Positions 12,447 through 21,988 are shown, counted from the stretch's first letter. The stretch is DNA of 64,000 nt from Corynebacterium atypicum (GCF_000732945.1 NZ_CP008944.1:1-64000); one strand, 5' to 3'. Notes: generated by a model from the letters alone, not told the origin. Translations and numbers: made by a program.

Positions 12447-13833
12447 ATGACCCAGCACGACCACGCCGATAACCCCGCACTCATCGCCCGCGCCCCGTTC
12501 TCACAGCTGTGGCAGTACGCCGGAAACGACGACCAGCTGAACATCTTCTCCCAGGACGCCGCCATCCAGGGCTGGCTTGACGCTGAGAAGGCGCTGGCCA
12601 CGGCACAGGGTGAGGCCGGGGCGATAACCGCCGAAGATGCCAAGGCGATCAATCAGGCGGCCGTCATCGAAAACATCGATCGCGATCGCCTATGGGCTGA
12701 TGCAAAGAACGTCGGCTATCCCATCCTCGGCCTAGTCCGCCAGATCTCCGAGCACCTCCCAGAAGGCCCCAACGGGCGCGTTCACTACGGCGCGACCACC
12801 CAGGACATCATGGACACCGGCCTTGCCATGCAGATGACGAGCTCGCTGCGCGCCGTCGATAAGCAACTCGTTCGCCTCGGCGATGCGCTCGCAGCCCGAG
12901 CCGAGGAACACAAAGACTCCGTGATGCCCGGGCGCACCCACGCACAGCAGGCCATCCCCACCACCTTCGGCGCCACCCTGGCTACGCTCCTCGAGCAGAT
13001 TCGCCGCCAGCGCGAGCGGCTTAGTGAGGCGATCCGCCGGATCAACGTCGTCAGCCTTTTCGGTGCCGGTGGCAACAACGCTGCTCAAGGCCCGACGGCC
13101 CCTCAAGTGCGTGCCCGCATGGCCGAGCTGCTCGGAATGACAGACCCCGGTGGTCTCTTGGCACGTCGAACGCGACGTCCTCGCCGAATACGGGTGGCTG
13201 TGCGCCACCATCTGCGGCACCGTGGCCAAGTTCGGCCGCAACGTCGTTGACCTGTCGCGCAGCGAGGTGGCGGAAGTTCACGAGCCCTTCAACTCACACC
13301 GCGGCGCGTCCTCGACGATGCCACAGAAGGTCAACCCGATCTCCTCCGAGCTGATGATCGGCTTCTCTGTAGTGGCAGGCGCCCTGGCGAGCAGCTTGCC
13401 GCGGATCCAAGAATCGGGCCACGAACGCGCTGCAGGCGAGTGGCAGGGCGAATGGCTCATTATCCCGACGATAGGCAACCTTGTCGGAGGTGCGCTCGAT
13501 GAGGCGATCGTGGTGGCCGAAGGCATGCGGGTCAATCCCGAGCGCATGCGCGACAACCTCAACTTCGACGGCGGCATGATCATGGCCGAGGCCCAAATGA
13601 TTCAGCTGGCGCCCGCCATGGGCCGCGAAAAAGCCCACGATCTGGTCTACGAGGCCTGCGAGCGGGCCCGGGAAAAGAACACTACCCTGCACGCGGAGCT
13701 GCCGGTGATCGCACACGAACACGGCGTGAGCGAGCTCATGCCGGAGCAGTTTGTCGATCCCGCAGACTACGTCGGTGAGGCGCACCAGATGGTTGAAACC
13801 GCCGTCGCCCGCTGGCACGAGATGGGCGCATAA
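12447..13833 (+). pseudogene. Fumarase/aspartase-superfamily lyase, broken by a single-base frameshift
   Basis: The first part (12447 to about 13148) and the second part (about 13150-13833) are in different frames but together give one 461-residue lyase. Part one has the N-terminal domain and the HYGATTQDIMDT motif; part two has the superfamily signature SSTMPQKVNP (catalytic loop) and the C-terminal domain. An extra base in CCCCGG at 13145-13150 explains the shift: skipping one base restores DP-VVSWHVERDVLAEYGW. The closest families are PurB/PcaB-type lyases that remove a group from a fumarate- or muconate-type backbone; the exact substrate cannot be told. It starts at ATG 12447 behind GAAAGGA. 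Real decay and a homopolymer sequencing error are both possible. Confidence 0.8.
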
Positions 13834-13836
13834 CCC

Positions 13837-15389
13837 ATGGCGCAGACGACCCAAGGACCGCCGGTAGCGGCCGACACGCGCCCAGGCCAGCCCGCCGCAG
13901 CGAGCGGCACAGCTGAAGCCGCTGGCAGCCAAGTACATGCACCGAGCGCTCAGTACTGGAAAAGGATTTCAGCTGGAAGCTCGGTATCCCCGCGCTGCTC
14001 TTCGTGAGCATCTGGTTCAGCCCGCATCCGGCAGAGCTCACCGACCAGTCATGGCGAATGTTCGGACTGTTCGTTGCAACCATCCTCGCGATCATCCTGC
14101 GGCCGTTGCCGATGGGTGCCGTGACGATCATCGGGATGATCGTCGGCGTGCTGACTGGGCTGGTTCCACTGACCGCCCCGAAGTCGGATCCGGGTGCACC
14201 GTACGCGCTCATGGGGTTTGGCAACTCGACGATCTGGCTGATCGTCATGGCGTTTCTCATCTCCCGGGGATTCATCAAGACGGGCTTGGGCCGGCGGATC
14301 GCGCTCTTTTTCGTTTCCAAGCTAGGCGGGCGCATGTTGGGTGTTTCCTACGGGCTGGCCGCGGCCGACTTCGTCCTCTCTCCGGCGATTCCCTCGGCTA
14401 CCGCCCGCGGCGGCGGCATCATGGCTCCGATCATGAAGTCGATCGCGCTCACCTACGATTCCCAGCCGGGGCCTACCCGGCGCCGGGCCGGGGCCTTTCT
14501 GGCAATCAACGTCGGGCAGGTCAACGCGATCACCTGCGCGATGTTCCTTACCGCCATGGCAGGAAACCCGCTCATCGCCTCGCTCGCCGGACAGCTCGAC
14601 GTGGAGTTGACCTGGACCAATTGGGCGGCGGGTGCCATCGTCCCGGGCATCTGCGCGCTGATCGTGGTGTCGTGGGTGGTGTACAAGATCTACCCGCCGG
14701 AGCTGAAGGAAACGCCGGAAGCCAAGAACATGGCGGCGCACGAGCTCGCCAAGCTTGGTCGGCTCACCTACGGCGAGAAGGTGCTGGCCGGTACCTTCGT
14801 GCTGTTGCTGCTCCTGTGGACGATGGGAGACTTGTGGCTCGGGATTTCGGCTACAACCACCGCATTCGTCGGCGTGATCGTGCTGCTATTGACCAACGTG
14901 TTGACCTGGGAGGACATCACCAAGGAGAAGGCGGCGTGGGATACGATGACGTGGTTCGCGGTGCTGTACATGATGGCCACGGCGTTGAGTGCCTACGGCT
15001 TTATCGAGTGGATCTCAAAGACCATAGCCGGCGGCTTGAGCGGGTTCAGTTGGGGAGTCGCCCTCGTCTTGCTCGTGCTCATCTACTTCTTTAGCCACTA
15101 CCTCTTCGCCTCGGCCACGGCGCACATCTCCGCGATGTACGTGGCGTTCTTGGGGGCCGCAATCGCACTTGGCGCGCCGCCGCTGATGAGCGCGCTCGTG
15201 CTTGCGTACACCTCAAACCTGTTTACTTCGCTGACCCAGTACGCCGGAGGGGCGTCTCCCACGCTCTTCGGGCAGAACTACATCACAGTAGGGGAGTGGT
15301 GGCGCACCTCCGCGATCGCGGGCCTGGTTTCTATCACCATCTGGCTGGTCATCGGCGGGGCGTGGATGAATCTGATCGGGTTCTGGTGA
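13837..15389 (+). pseudogene. DASS-family dicarboxylate/tricarboxylate transporter, N-terminal frameshift
   Basis: A polytopic anion transporter of the divalent anion:Na+ symporter family (CitT / oxoglutarate-malate translocator type), with about 12 hydrophobic spans and the conserved stretches FGNSTIWLIVMAFLISRG and the SATAHISAMYVAF region. The natural start appears to be ATG 13837, three bases after the lyase stop; this frame runs through a Pro/Ala-rich leader to QYWK and then loses frame at AAAA (13960-13963). Adding one A gives WKKDFSWKLGIPALLF and a 517-residue protein. Otherwise translation would have to begin at GTG 14004, cutting off most of the first membrane span. Function as a dicarboxylate carrier for the lyase pathway is inferred from neighbourhood. 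Confidence 0.8.
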
Positions 15390-15426
15390 CCGCGGGCCTT
15401 CCTTGGAGAGGCTATCGTAAAAGGCG

Positions 15427-16470
15427 ATGACCAAGCGATCCACCAAACCCGGCCTGAAGCAGGTCGCAGCCCTGGCAGGGGTAGGTTACGCCACCGCCTC
15501 CAGGGCTCTTTCGGGGCGCGGGTACGTCGCAGCGGCCACGAAAGAAAAGGTGCACGCGGCGGCCAAGGAGCTCGGCTATACGCCGAACCTGCTGGCGAAG
15601 GCGTTGCGGGAAGACCGCACGAACCTCGTGGGCGTCATCCTGCCCAACTTGGTCAACGAGTTCTACTCAGATGCCACCGAGGTCATCCAGGATGGCCTCG
15701 CCCGGGCCGGCTTCCGGATGTTGGTCATCGCCGCAGACGACGCCCAGTCCCAGGAACAGGCCGTCGCGGAGCTTGTCGAGCACAAGGTTGCCGGAATCAT
15801 CCAGGTGCCCGTTCACGGCGCCAAGGCAAGCGCGGCGGGGAACGTTCCCGTGGTGCAGCTCAATCGCGACGAGATCGCCGGCGCGCCCGCGGTGCTCTGC
15901 GATGATGCCCGGGGATTCGAGGAGCTGGCGGGCATTGTGGCGCGGCGCTTCCAGGAGCCCGACGTCGTGGCGGTGATGGGTGATAAGGACTTATCCACCA
16001 CGCGGGCCAGGCTAGCCGGAATCGAGACCAAGTTTCCCCAGGTGCGCCGCGTGCACGGCGAGTACACGGCAGCGTCCGGCAGAAAGCTATGCGCCCAGCT
16101 TCTCGACGCCGAGGATCCCCCGCGTGCGCTCATCGTCTCCTCGCCCCGGCTCATGGCGGGCGTGCTCGCCGAGATCCGAGCGCGCGGGCTTTCTGTGCCC
16201 GGCGACTTGAGCGTGGTAGGTTACGACGACCCAGAGTGGTACGGGTTTTTCGCCTCTGGGATCACTACTTTTTCTCCGGATCACCAGGAGATGGGGCGAA
16301 AGGTGGTGCGCATGCTGCTGGATCGGGTGCGCGGCGAGGAGTCCGCGGCGCTACATGGCTCCTCTGTCGGCGACACCGCCCGCAGCTCTGGCCCGGGGCA
16401 GGGGGTTGGCGATCGGCGGGTGGAGCTGGTGCCCGGGCACGTGATCCGGCGGGCCTCGCACGAATCCTAG
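15427..16470 (+). CDS. LacI/GalR-family transcriptional regulator
   Basis: A 347-residue regulator with an N-terminal helix-turn-helix (LKQVAALAGVGYATASRALSG) and hinge helix (NLLAKALRE), followed by a periplasmic-binding-protein-like effector domain (VGVILPNLVNEFYSD, LSVVGYDDPEWYGFF). The C-terminus carries a short Gly/Ser-rich insertion (about residues 308-325) before RRVELVPGHVI. It is the last gene of the lyase-transporter operon, 37 bases after the transporter, so it probably controls its own operon through the palindrome at 12399-12414. The ligand is unknown. It is intact, unlike the two genes before it. Confidence 0.9.
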   Translation: MTKRSTKPGLKQVAALAGVGYATASRALSGRGYVAAATKEKVHAAAKELGYTPNLLAKALREDRTNLVGVILPNLVNEFYSDATEVIQDGLARAGFRMLVIAADDAQSQEQAVAELVEHKVAGIIQVPVHGAKASAAGNVPVVQLNRDEIAGAPAVLCDDARGFEELAGIVARRFQEPDVVAVMGDKDLSTTRARLAGIETKFPQVRRVHGEYTAASGRKLCAQLLDAEDPPRALIVSSPRLMAGVLAEIRARGLSVPGDLSVVGYDDPEWYGFFASGITTFSPDHQEMGRKVVRMLLDRVRGEESAALHGSSVGDTARSSGPGQGVGDRRVELVPGHVIRRASHES

Positions 16471-16539
16471 TTTTTTGCGCTGCGACCAGGAGGTTTTGAC
16501 GATGAACCCGGGTGCCTGTAAACTCTGAACACGTTGCAC

Positions 16540-16613
16540 GGGCCTATAGCTCAGTCGGTTAGAGCGCATCGCTGATAACGATGAGGTCGCAAGTTCGATT
16601 CTTGCTAGGCCCA
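16540..16613 (+). tRNA. tRNA-Ile (GAT)
   Basis: A 74-base cloverleaf: acceptor GGGCCTA pairs with TAGGCCC, D-arm TAGCTCAGTCGGTTAGAGC, anticodon arm CATCG-ctGATaa-CGATG with anticodon GAT, and T-loop GTTCGATTC. CCA is not encoded. Located after the gyrA block and just before tRNA-Ala, as in related genomes. Confidence 0.97.
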
Positions 16614-16633
16614 CTCTGTAATCTTGGGGGTTT

Positions 16634-16706
16634 GGGGCATTAGCTCAATTGGTAGAGCACCTGCTTTGCAAGCAGGAGGTCAGGAGTTCGATTCTCCTAT
16701 GCTCCA
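16634..16706 (+). tRNA. tRNA-Ala (TGC)
   Basis: A 73-base cloverleaf: acceptor GGGGCAT pairs with ATGCTCC, D-arm TAGCTCAATTGGTAGAGC, anticodon stem CTGCT with loop containing TGC, T-arm with GTTCGATTC. It lies 20 bases after tRNA-Ile and is probably co-transcribed. Confidence 0.97.
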
Positions 16707-16720
16707 CGGTTAAAACTGCA

Positions 16721-16764
16721 GCTTAAGGCCCGGTTTTCTCAGTAGAGAAGACCGGGCCTTAAGC
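16721..16764 (+). terminator. Long hairpin after the tRNA pair
   Basis: A 20-bp stem with only one G-T wobble and an AGTA loop: GCTTAAGGCCCGG at the 5' side and CCGGGCCTTAAGC at the 3' side. It begins 14 bases past tRNA-Ala. No T tract follows on the plus strand. The rest of 16765-16879 holds nothing recognisable. Confidence 0.65.
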
Positions 16765-16879
16765 ATGCTCAAATGTGCGGTCGACTTCCGTGACACTTCG
16801 CGACTGATCATCAAATGTGCTGCGCTCCTGAAAAAGGATAAGGAGTTGAAGCCAGAGAGATAGCACAAGATAGCGCAAA

Positions 16880-16917
16880 GCAGGGGCCGGGCCGCATCCA
16901 GAGCGGCTGGCCCCTGC
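16880..16917 (-). terminator. Terminator of the leftward serine operon
   Basis: GCAGGGGCC / GGCCCCTGC with an inner GCCGC / GCGGC extension forms a strong hairpin 27 bases beyond the stop of the regulator gene, read on the minus strand. Confidence 0.6.
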
Positions 16918-16943
16918 TGTTGTTTACCGCCTAGATCTCGGCC

Positions 16944-17735
16944 CTAGGCGCGAGCCTTCACCAGGTACCGGTAGACCGTCGGCTCAGAAACCCCGAGCCG
17001 TTCAGCTGCCGCTGCGATGCCCCCTTTGAGGAGGAAGAACCCGGCCTCGTCAAGCGCTTTCACCACAGAGATGCGCTCCGTGGCCTGCATCCGCTCGGTG
17101 GGGATGTCCTGGGTGGCCACCGCGGCGTCGAGCATCGATGCGAGCATCGTCTCGAGGTTAGAGCGGAGGTCCTCCATGACCACGCCGCCATCGCTTTCCA
17201 CCTTCGCCTGCGGTGGAGCTACCTCGGCGGCAGACTGCTCGTAAGCCTGGGCAAGTTCTGTCACGTTGACGGTACCGCCGGAGCTCGGCGCGGGCTTGGT
17301 GCTTACTGACATCGTGTCGAGCATGCTTCCGATCGCGTTGCGGGCGCACATAAGCTCCGTCACGTCGACGTTGATGCACAACATGCCGCGCAGCTCTCCC
17401 GCCGCGTCGCGAATGAAATAGGACGACGAGCGGCACACCCGCCCCTCAGAATTCACGGCCCGGTAACCGGACATAGAGGTAGCGCCATCCTGGAGGCCCT
17501 GCTTCATAAACCACAGCGCAAAGTTGGTCACCGGCCCGCCGAGCTTCCGCCCGGAGATATGCCCATTAGCGATGGCCACGATGGACTCATCTGGCACAGC
17601 AAGGTCGTGGAGCACCACCTCGCAGGAGGAGCCCATGGCCTCCCCGAGGAATTCGACCAGGGGGATGTACTGCTCGAGGATGTCCACCTCTGCATCCTTT
17701 ACCTGTGGTGTAGCGGCGATTAACGTCTGTAACAT
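16944..17735 (-). CDS. YheO/DauR-type PAS-HTH transcriptional regulator
   Basis: A 263-residue regulator. Residues about 15-130 form a YheO-like PAS domain (LEQYIPLVEFLGEAMGSSCEVVLHDL, NGHISGRKLG, CRSSSYFIRDAAGELRGMLCINVD), and the C-terminal 55 residues an HTH of the DauR type (GIAAAAERLGVSEPTVYRYL). Between them lies an unusual Ala/Pro/Ser-rich spacer of roughly 50 residues. Relatives regulate amino-acid catabolism, for example D-arginine use in Pseudomonas. Here it follows the serine deaminase gene in the same direction, so control of serine uptake and breakdown is the natural inference. ATG at 17735. Confidence 0.85.
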   Translation of the reverse strand: MLQTLIAATPQVKDAEVDILEQYIPLVEFLGEAMGSSCEVVLHDLAVPDESIVAIANGHISGRKLGGPVTNFALWFMKQGLQDGATSMSGYRAVNSEGRVCRSSSYFIRDAAGELRGMLCINVDVTELMCARNAIGSMLDTMSVSTKPAPSSGGTVNVTELAQAYEQSAAEVAPPQAKVESDGGVVMEDLRSNLETMLASMLDAAVATQDIPTERMQATERISVVKALDEAGFFLLKGGIAAAAERLGVSEPTVYRYLVKARA

Positions 17736-17831
17736 TTTACACTACTCAAAACCTGAAAGAATATTGAAAAAAGGGCAAAAATGCCGCCCGGCAGCACCGC
17801 AGCGCGCCGAGCGGCAGGAGAAGGGGAGTGT

Positions 17832-19214
17832 TTAACTACACGGCATGGGCTTCTTGCCCACGACGACGAGGGCCAGGCCACCCTGAGAGGTTTCCCGGTA
17901 CTTCGGGTCCATGTCCTTGCCGGTCTGGTACATCGTGGTGATCACGTCGTCGAGCTGGACGCGCGGGGCAGATTCGCGCTGCAGGGCCATGTTTGCCGCG
18001 TTGATCGCATCTACGCCGCCGACGGCGTTGCGCTCGATGCAGGGCACCTGGACCTGGCCGCAGACCGGGTCGCAGGTCAACCCCAGGTTGTGCTCCATGG
18101 CGATTTCTGCGGCGATGCAGACCTGCTCCGGGGTGCCGCCCATGAGCTGAGCCAGCCCGCCAGCGGCCATGGAGCACGCCACGCCGACCTCGCCTTGGCA
18201 GCCGACCTCAGCGCCCGAGATGGAGGCGTTGAGCTTGTAGAGCTTGCCGATCTGGGTGCAGGTAAGGATGTAATCCTCAAACATCTGATCCGTCACCGGC
18301 TCGATCAACTGGTTGTAGTAGGCCATGACGGCCGGGACCACGCCGCAGGCACCGTTGGTCGGCGCGGTAACTACTCGCCCGCCGGCGGCGTTTTCCTCGT
18401 TGATGGCCATGGCGAACATGTTGACCCAGTTGAACGTCTCCCAAGTCTTGGGCAGCTCGCCGGAGTCGATGCGCGCCTTCAGCGCCTTCGCCCGGCGGGG
18501 TACCTGAAGCTTACCCGGGAGGATGCCGTCTGTGGTGGTGCCGCGCTCGATGCCCTCTTCCATCACCGCACGGACCTTAGCCAGGTGCTCGCGCATCGCG
18601 GTCGCGCCGATGGCGGCCTCCTCGTTGGCGCGAGAAAGCTCCGGGATGGAAAGGTTGTGGCGCTCGCAGAGGTCCAGCATCTCGCGGGCAGTGGAGAACT
18701 CGAAGGGAACGTCGGTGAGATCGGCGAGGATGGAACCGAAGTGCTCCTCGTCGACGATGAAGCCGCCGCCGATGGAGTAGTAGGTCTTCTTGAACACCAC
18801 TGCGTTATCGGCATCCAGGGCGGTGATCGTCATGCCATTTTCATGCAGCGGCAGCGAGTCGACGTGGAAGACAACGCCGAGTTCCTTGGGGAAGCGCACC
18901 AGGGTCTGAGAGTCACCGATGGGCAGGAATCCCGTTTCGGAGACGTTGGCCAAAAAGCCCGGCATGGCGTCAATATCCACGGTTTCCGGAACGTTGCCGG
19001 CCAGGCCCATGACGACGGCCTTGTCGGTGGCGTGGCCCTTGCCCGTCAGGGACAGCGAGCCGTAGAGATCGACCTGCACCCGGGAGGTGTGCTCGATCAG
19101 CCCAGTGCTGGTGATGTCGTCGGCGAAGGCTTTGCCGGCCTTCATGGGCCCAAGGGTGTGCGAACTCGAGGGGCCGATGCCGATCTTGAACATATCAACG
19201 ATGCTTAAGAACAT
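17832..19214 (-). CDS. sdaA: L-serine ammonia-lyase (iron-sulfur L-serine deaminase)
   Basis: Converts L-serine to pyruvate and ammonia with a [4Fe-4S] cluster. The 460-residue single-chain form has the N-terminal beta domain ([16 protein letters not shown]) and the C-terminal alpha domain with [28 protein letters not shown] and [18 protein letters not shown]. The penultimate residue is a cysteine (C459, ending KKPMPCS); in this enzyme type a C-terminal Cys inserts into the active site as the fourth cluster ligand until serine displaces it. It lies downstream of a serine-type transporter and upstream of the DauR-like regulator in one leftward operon. Confidence 0.96.
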   Translation of the reverse strand: MFLSIVDMFKIGIGPSSSHTLGPMKAGKAFADDITSTGLIEHTSRVQVDLYGSLSLTGKGHATDKAVVMGLAGNVPETVDIDAMPGFLANVSETGFLPIGDSQTLVRFPKELGVVFHVDSLPLHENGMTITALDADNAVVFKKTYYSIGGGFIVDEEHFGSILADLTDVPFEFSTAREMLDLCERHNLSIPELSRANEEAAIGATAMREHLAKVRAVMEEGIERGTTTDGILPGKLQVPRRAKALKARIDSGELPKTWETFNWVNMFAMAINEENAAGGRVVTAPTNGACGVVPAVMAYYNQLIEPVTDQMFEDYILTCTQIGKLYKLNASISGAEVGCQGEVGVACSMAAGGLAQLMGGTPEQVCIAAEIAMEHNLGLTCDPVCGQVQVPCIERNAVGGVDAINAANMALQRESAPRVQLDDVITTMYQTGKDMDPKYRETSQGGLALVVVGKKPMPCS

Positions 19215-19376
19215 GGTGTTTCGTGCCTTCCAGCGCCAGCAGTAATGGCGCCTTTGTTCGGTTTCGTTCCAGCGCCTTGCGGGCGCCGGGGCGGAGAGGT
19301 TTTCAGTCAGTGCGCGGTGGTGGTGGCTACCCGGTGGGACGGTGGGTTTTCCGCCCCGGGCAAGTGCCGCCTTGAG

Positions 19377-20702
19377 TTAGAACGCCGCGTAGATGTTGTA
19401 GAAGATCGTGATCACGGCGATGCAGCCGATCACGGTGGTGAACACGTTGGAGAACGTGCCACGGAAGCGCTTGAGGGCCGGGACCTTGTGGATCGCGTAC
19501 ATCGGCAGCAGGAAGAGGATGATGGCGATGGTCGGGCCGCAGATCGTTTCGATCATGCCCAGGATGGAGGGGTTAGCCCAGGCGATCAGCCAGGAGGTAA
19601 CCAGCATGAAGATCAGGGTCGCGGTGGCGAGCGTCTTGGTGTGGCCGATCTCCTTGTTGCCAGCCTTGGCGGCCTTAATGACGAGGCCTTCGAAGCCCTC
19701 TGCCGCGCCGAGGTAGTGGCCAAGGAAGCTCTTGGCCACGGCGACCATAGCGATGATCGGGGCGACCCAGGCGATGATCGGGCTGTCGAAGTGGTTAGCC
19801 AGGTAGGACAGGATGGTGATGTTCTGTTCCTTGGCCTCCGCCAGGTTCTCCGGGGTCAGCGAGAGCGCGCAGGAGAAGACGAAGAACATGACGACGACGA
19901 CCATGAGGGCCTCGGCGTGGAATAGCGTCTTGCCGGTCTTGACGTCGGCCGCAGCGCCGTACTCCTCACGGTAGGTGGTAGCAAACGAGGAGATGATCGG
20001 CGAGTGGTTGAACGAGAAGACGATGACGGGCACCAGCAACAGCAGGGTGACCAGGAGCGAGTGGCCGGAGCTGGCCTTAGCGGACTCCAGGCTGAAGGTG
20101 CTGAACAGCGCGGTGTTCCACTGCGGGATCAAGAAGAGCGAGAGTGCTACGAGGACCGCGATGAACGGGAAGACCAGCGTGGACATAACCTTGACCACCA
20201 TGTCCTTGCCCATGCGCACGATGAGGATCAGCGCGGCGATGAGGATGAAGGAGAGCAGGCCGCGGTTCGGCGGGTTCATGTGTAGCTGGTGCTCCATGAA
20301 CGAGGACACCGTGTTGGTGATGGTCACCGAGTACACCAGGAGGATCGGGTAGATCGACAGGAAGTACAGCACGGTCATGATGGCGCCGGCCGTGGAACCG
20401 AAGTGCTCGGTAACCGTGTCGGTGATGTCGCCGCCTTCGACGGTGCCGGAGAGCACGAAGCGGGTCATGGCGCGGTGTGCCCAGTAGGCCATCGGCAGCG
20501 CGATGATCGTCATGATGATCAGCGGGATGATGCCGCCGATGCCGGCGTTGATGGGCAGGAAGAGGACGCCTGCGCCGATGGCGGTGCCAAACAGGCTGAG
20601 CATCCAGAGGGTGTCGTTCTTATTCCAGGCCGGAACTGCCGCAGGATCAACGGGTTCGGTTAGACCCGTCTCCAAATTGGCGTTGGTCTTGGCGATGGTC
20701 AT
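19377..20702 (-). CDS. sdaC: SdaC/TdcC-type serine/threonine transporter (HAAAP family)
   Basis: A 441-residue proton-coupled amino-acid permease with about 11 membrane spans. The start of span one (LFGTAIGAGVLFLPINAGIGG) is the conserved unwound substrate-binding helix of the HAAAP family, and SFNHSPIISSFATTYREEYG is also typical of SdaC. The gene opens the leftward operon and is separated from sdaA by 162 bases that contain GC-rich inverted repeats, for example GGCGCC arms near 19230-19250, possibly for RNA processing or partial termination. Serine is the likely substrate given sdaA downstream; threonine cannot be excluded. Confidence 0.92.
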   Translation of the reverse strand: MTIAKTNANLETGLTEPVDPAAVPAWNKNDTLWMLSLFGTAIGAGVLFLPINAGIGGIIPLIIMTIIALPMAYWAHRAMTRFVLSGTVEGGDITDTVTEHFGSTAGAIMTVLYFLSIYPILLVYSVTITNTVSSFMEHQLHMNPPNRGLLSFILIAALILIVRMGKDMVVKVMSTLVFPFIAVLVALSLFLIPQWNTALFSTFSLESAKASSGHSLLVTLLLLVPVIVFSFNHSPIISSFATTYREEYGAAADVKTGKTLFHAEALMVVVVMFFVFSCALSLTPENLAEAKEQNITILSYLANHFDSPIIAWVAPIIAMVAVAKSFLGHYLGAAEGFEGLVIKAAKAGNKEIGHTKTLATATLIFMLVTSWLIAWANPSILGMIETICGPTIAIILFLLPMYAIHKVPALKRFRGTFSNVFTTVIGCIAVITIFYNIYAAF

Positions 20703-21172
20703 GAGGTTCCAACTTTCGGGCCTTGCCAGGCCGCTCGTTCGGGGCTCTGGGTCCGTCCGTTGGTCCCTAGCCCCTTCTCTATCAATGAGTCACCTCTGAG
20801 AATACCTTGATAAAAATTTCGCTGCAAACAAAAATTATCTCGATGAGAATCTCTCAGCGCCCTGCTGATGGGTCGTATAATCCCTGGTAGAACCGCTTTT
20901 CACGAGGATTGTCGGGGCGCGAAGAAAAAATTTATCGCCGGAGGTCACAACTCCGGATAATAAACTTTCCTCACAAAAGTAGTTCCATCGTTGCAGCTCA
21001 GAGGCCTAGTACATTCGTACTGTTTTTGAGACCAACCCTCGGACCCGCAGAATTGGTGATAAATGTCACCAAGGACTCTGACCAGGTGTTTTCCTCAGCT
21101 TACCGGGGGTAACCGGAGCGACACGGGCGCGCGGAACAGGAGTGGTCGACCGCGCAAAAGAGCAGCCATCGG
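20703..21172. promoter_or_regulatory. Intergenic region with structured 5' leader and promoter of the serine operon
   Basis: On the minus strand, two consecutive hairpins lie between the promoter area and the sdaC start: GGGGCT/AGCCCC with an inner GGG/CCC (20741-20774), and GGCCT-ggca-AGGCC (20719-20732) only 16 bases before the ATG. No good ribosome-binding site is visible. Further up, 20800-20890 is A+T-rich with two TGAGAAT copies (plus-strand reading, near 20797 and 20844) and a TATAAT on the plus strand at 20876-20881. The rest, to 21172, holds no convincing gene. A regulated leader is possible but unproven. Confidence 0.4.
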
Positions 21173-21988
21173 CTAGGAGAAAACAAGGCCCAGCGTGTAG
21201 GTGGCGCCCAGAGCGAGAGCCCCGCCCACGGTCACGCGCACGGCTGCACGGCCCGCCGGAGCCTTCCCCAGACGCGCGGCGATCCACCCGGTGGCAGCCA
21301 GCGCACACAGCGTTACCGCGCAGGTCAGCGCGATGCGCACGGGTTCTGGTCCAAAGATAATCGTGAGTAACGGCATGACGGCCCCAAGAATGAAAGAGAT
21401 AAACGACGCCAATGCGGCGGCCCACGGGCTAACAAATTCTTCGCGGCTGATCCCCCAGTGCACGTCCAGGTGCGCAGCCAGCGCGTCACCCCGGGTGAGT
21501 TCAGTAGCCACGGCGTGGGCGGTCCGCGGACTCAAGCCGCGATCACGGTAGACCTGCACCAGTTCCCGGAATTCCGCGTCCGGTTCTTCGAGCAGATCCC
21601 GAGTCTCTTCGGCGACGAGGGCGCGTTCAGTGTCGCGTTGGCTCGACACAGAGACGTACTCGCCGAGCGCCATCGAGACCGCCCCGCCCAAGACTGCGGC
21701 GGCGCCTGCAGTGGCGATTATCGCCGTCGAGGAGCCCGCCGCGGCTACGCCCACGACGACGGCCGCGGTGGAGACGATGCCGTCATTAGCCCCCAGCACG
21801 CCGGCACGCAGCCGGTTGAGTCGCTCGTTGAGTGCGCTGCTTGTCTCCGCCGTATCGGTTGGGCTCGGCGAACTGGTTGCTGCTTGAGGGGCAAAGACGA
21901 AGGGGCAGTCGGGATGCATGGGCGAGGTGCACGGAACTGGGCTACTCGTCAGCGCGGCATCTTTCGTCATGCATCTATTATCCGACAT
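21173..21988 (-). CDS. VIT1/CCC1-family iron/manganese transporter
   Basis: A 271-residue membrane protein. After a hydrophilic N-terminus of about 45 residues comes LNRLRAGVLGANDGIVSTAAVVVGVAAAG, the conserved first span of the VIT1/CCC1 family, then GGAVSMALGEYVSVSSQRDTE, a cytoplasmic helical metal-binding segment, and three more spans with AALASFISFILGAVMPLL. Members move Fe2+ or Mn2+ out of the cytoplasm. It lies beside an Mn-type ABC importer, so a role in balancing manganese or iron is plausible. ATG 21988 or ATG 21970 could be the start; neither has a clear ribosome-binding site. Confidence 0.88.
   Translation of the reverse strand: MSDNRCMTKDAALTSSPVPCTSPMHPDCPFVFAPQAATSSPSPTDTAETSSALNERLNRLRAGVLGANDGIVSTAAVVVGVAAAGSSTAIIATAGAAAVLGGAVSMALGEYVSVSSQRDTERALVAEETRDLLEEPDAEFRELVQVYRDRGLSPRTAHAVATELTRGDALAAHLDVHWGISREEFVSPWAAALASFISFILGAVMPLLTIIFGPEPVRIALTCAVTLCALAATGWIAARLGKAPAGRAAVRVTVGGALALGATYTLGLVFS

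Noticed and set aside
12447..13833. Naming the lyase pcaB or purB
   Set aside because: The superfamily signature is clear but no neighbouring protocatechuate or purine genes support a specific name.
13937..15094. 385-codon frame overlapping the transporter
   Set aside because: Shifted reading of the DASS transporter; no membrane spans and Arg-rich composition.
17781..19208. 475-codon open frame antisense to sdaA
   Set aside because: Complete overlap with a well-supported enzyme gene and a composition typical of antisense frames (Gly, Arg, His, Asp rich).
20909..21112. 67-codon frame downstream of a TATAAT on the plus strand
   Set aside because: No ribosome-binding site, no recognisable sequence, and no matching -35 element.
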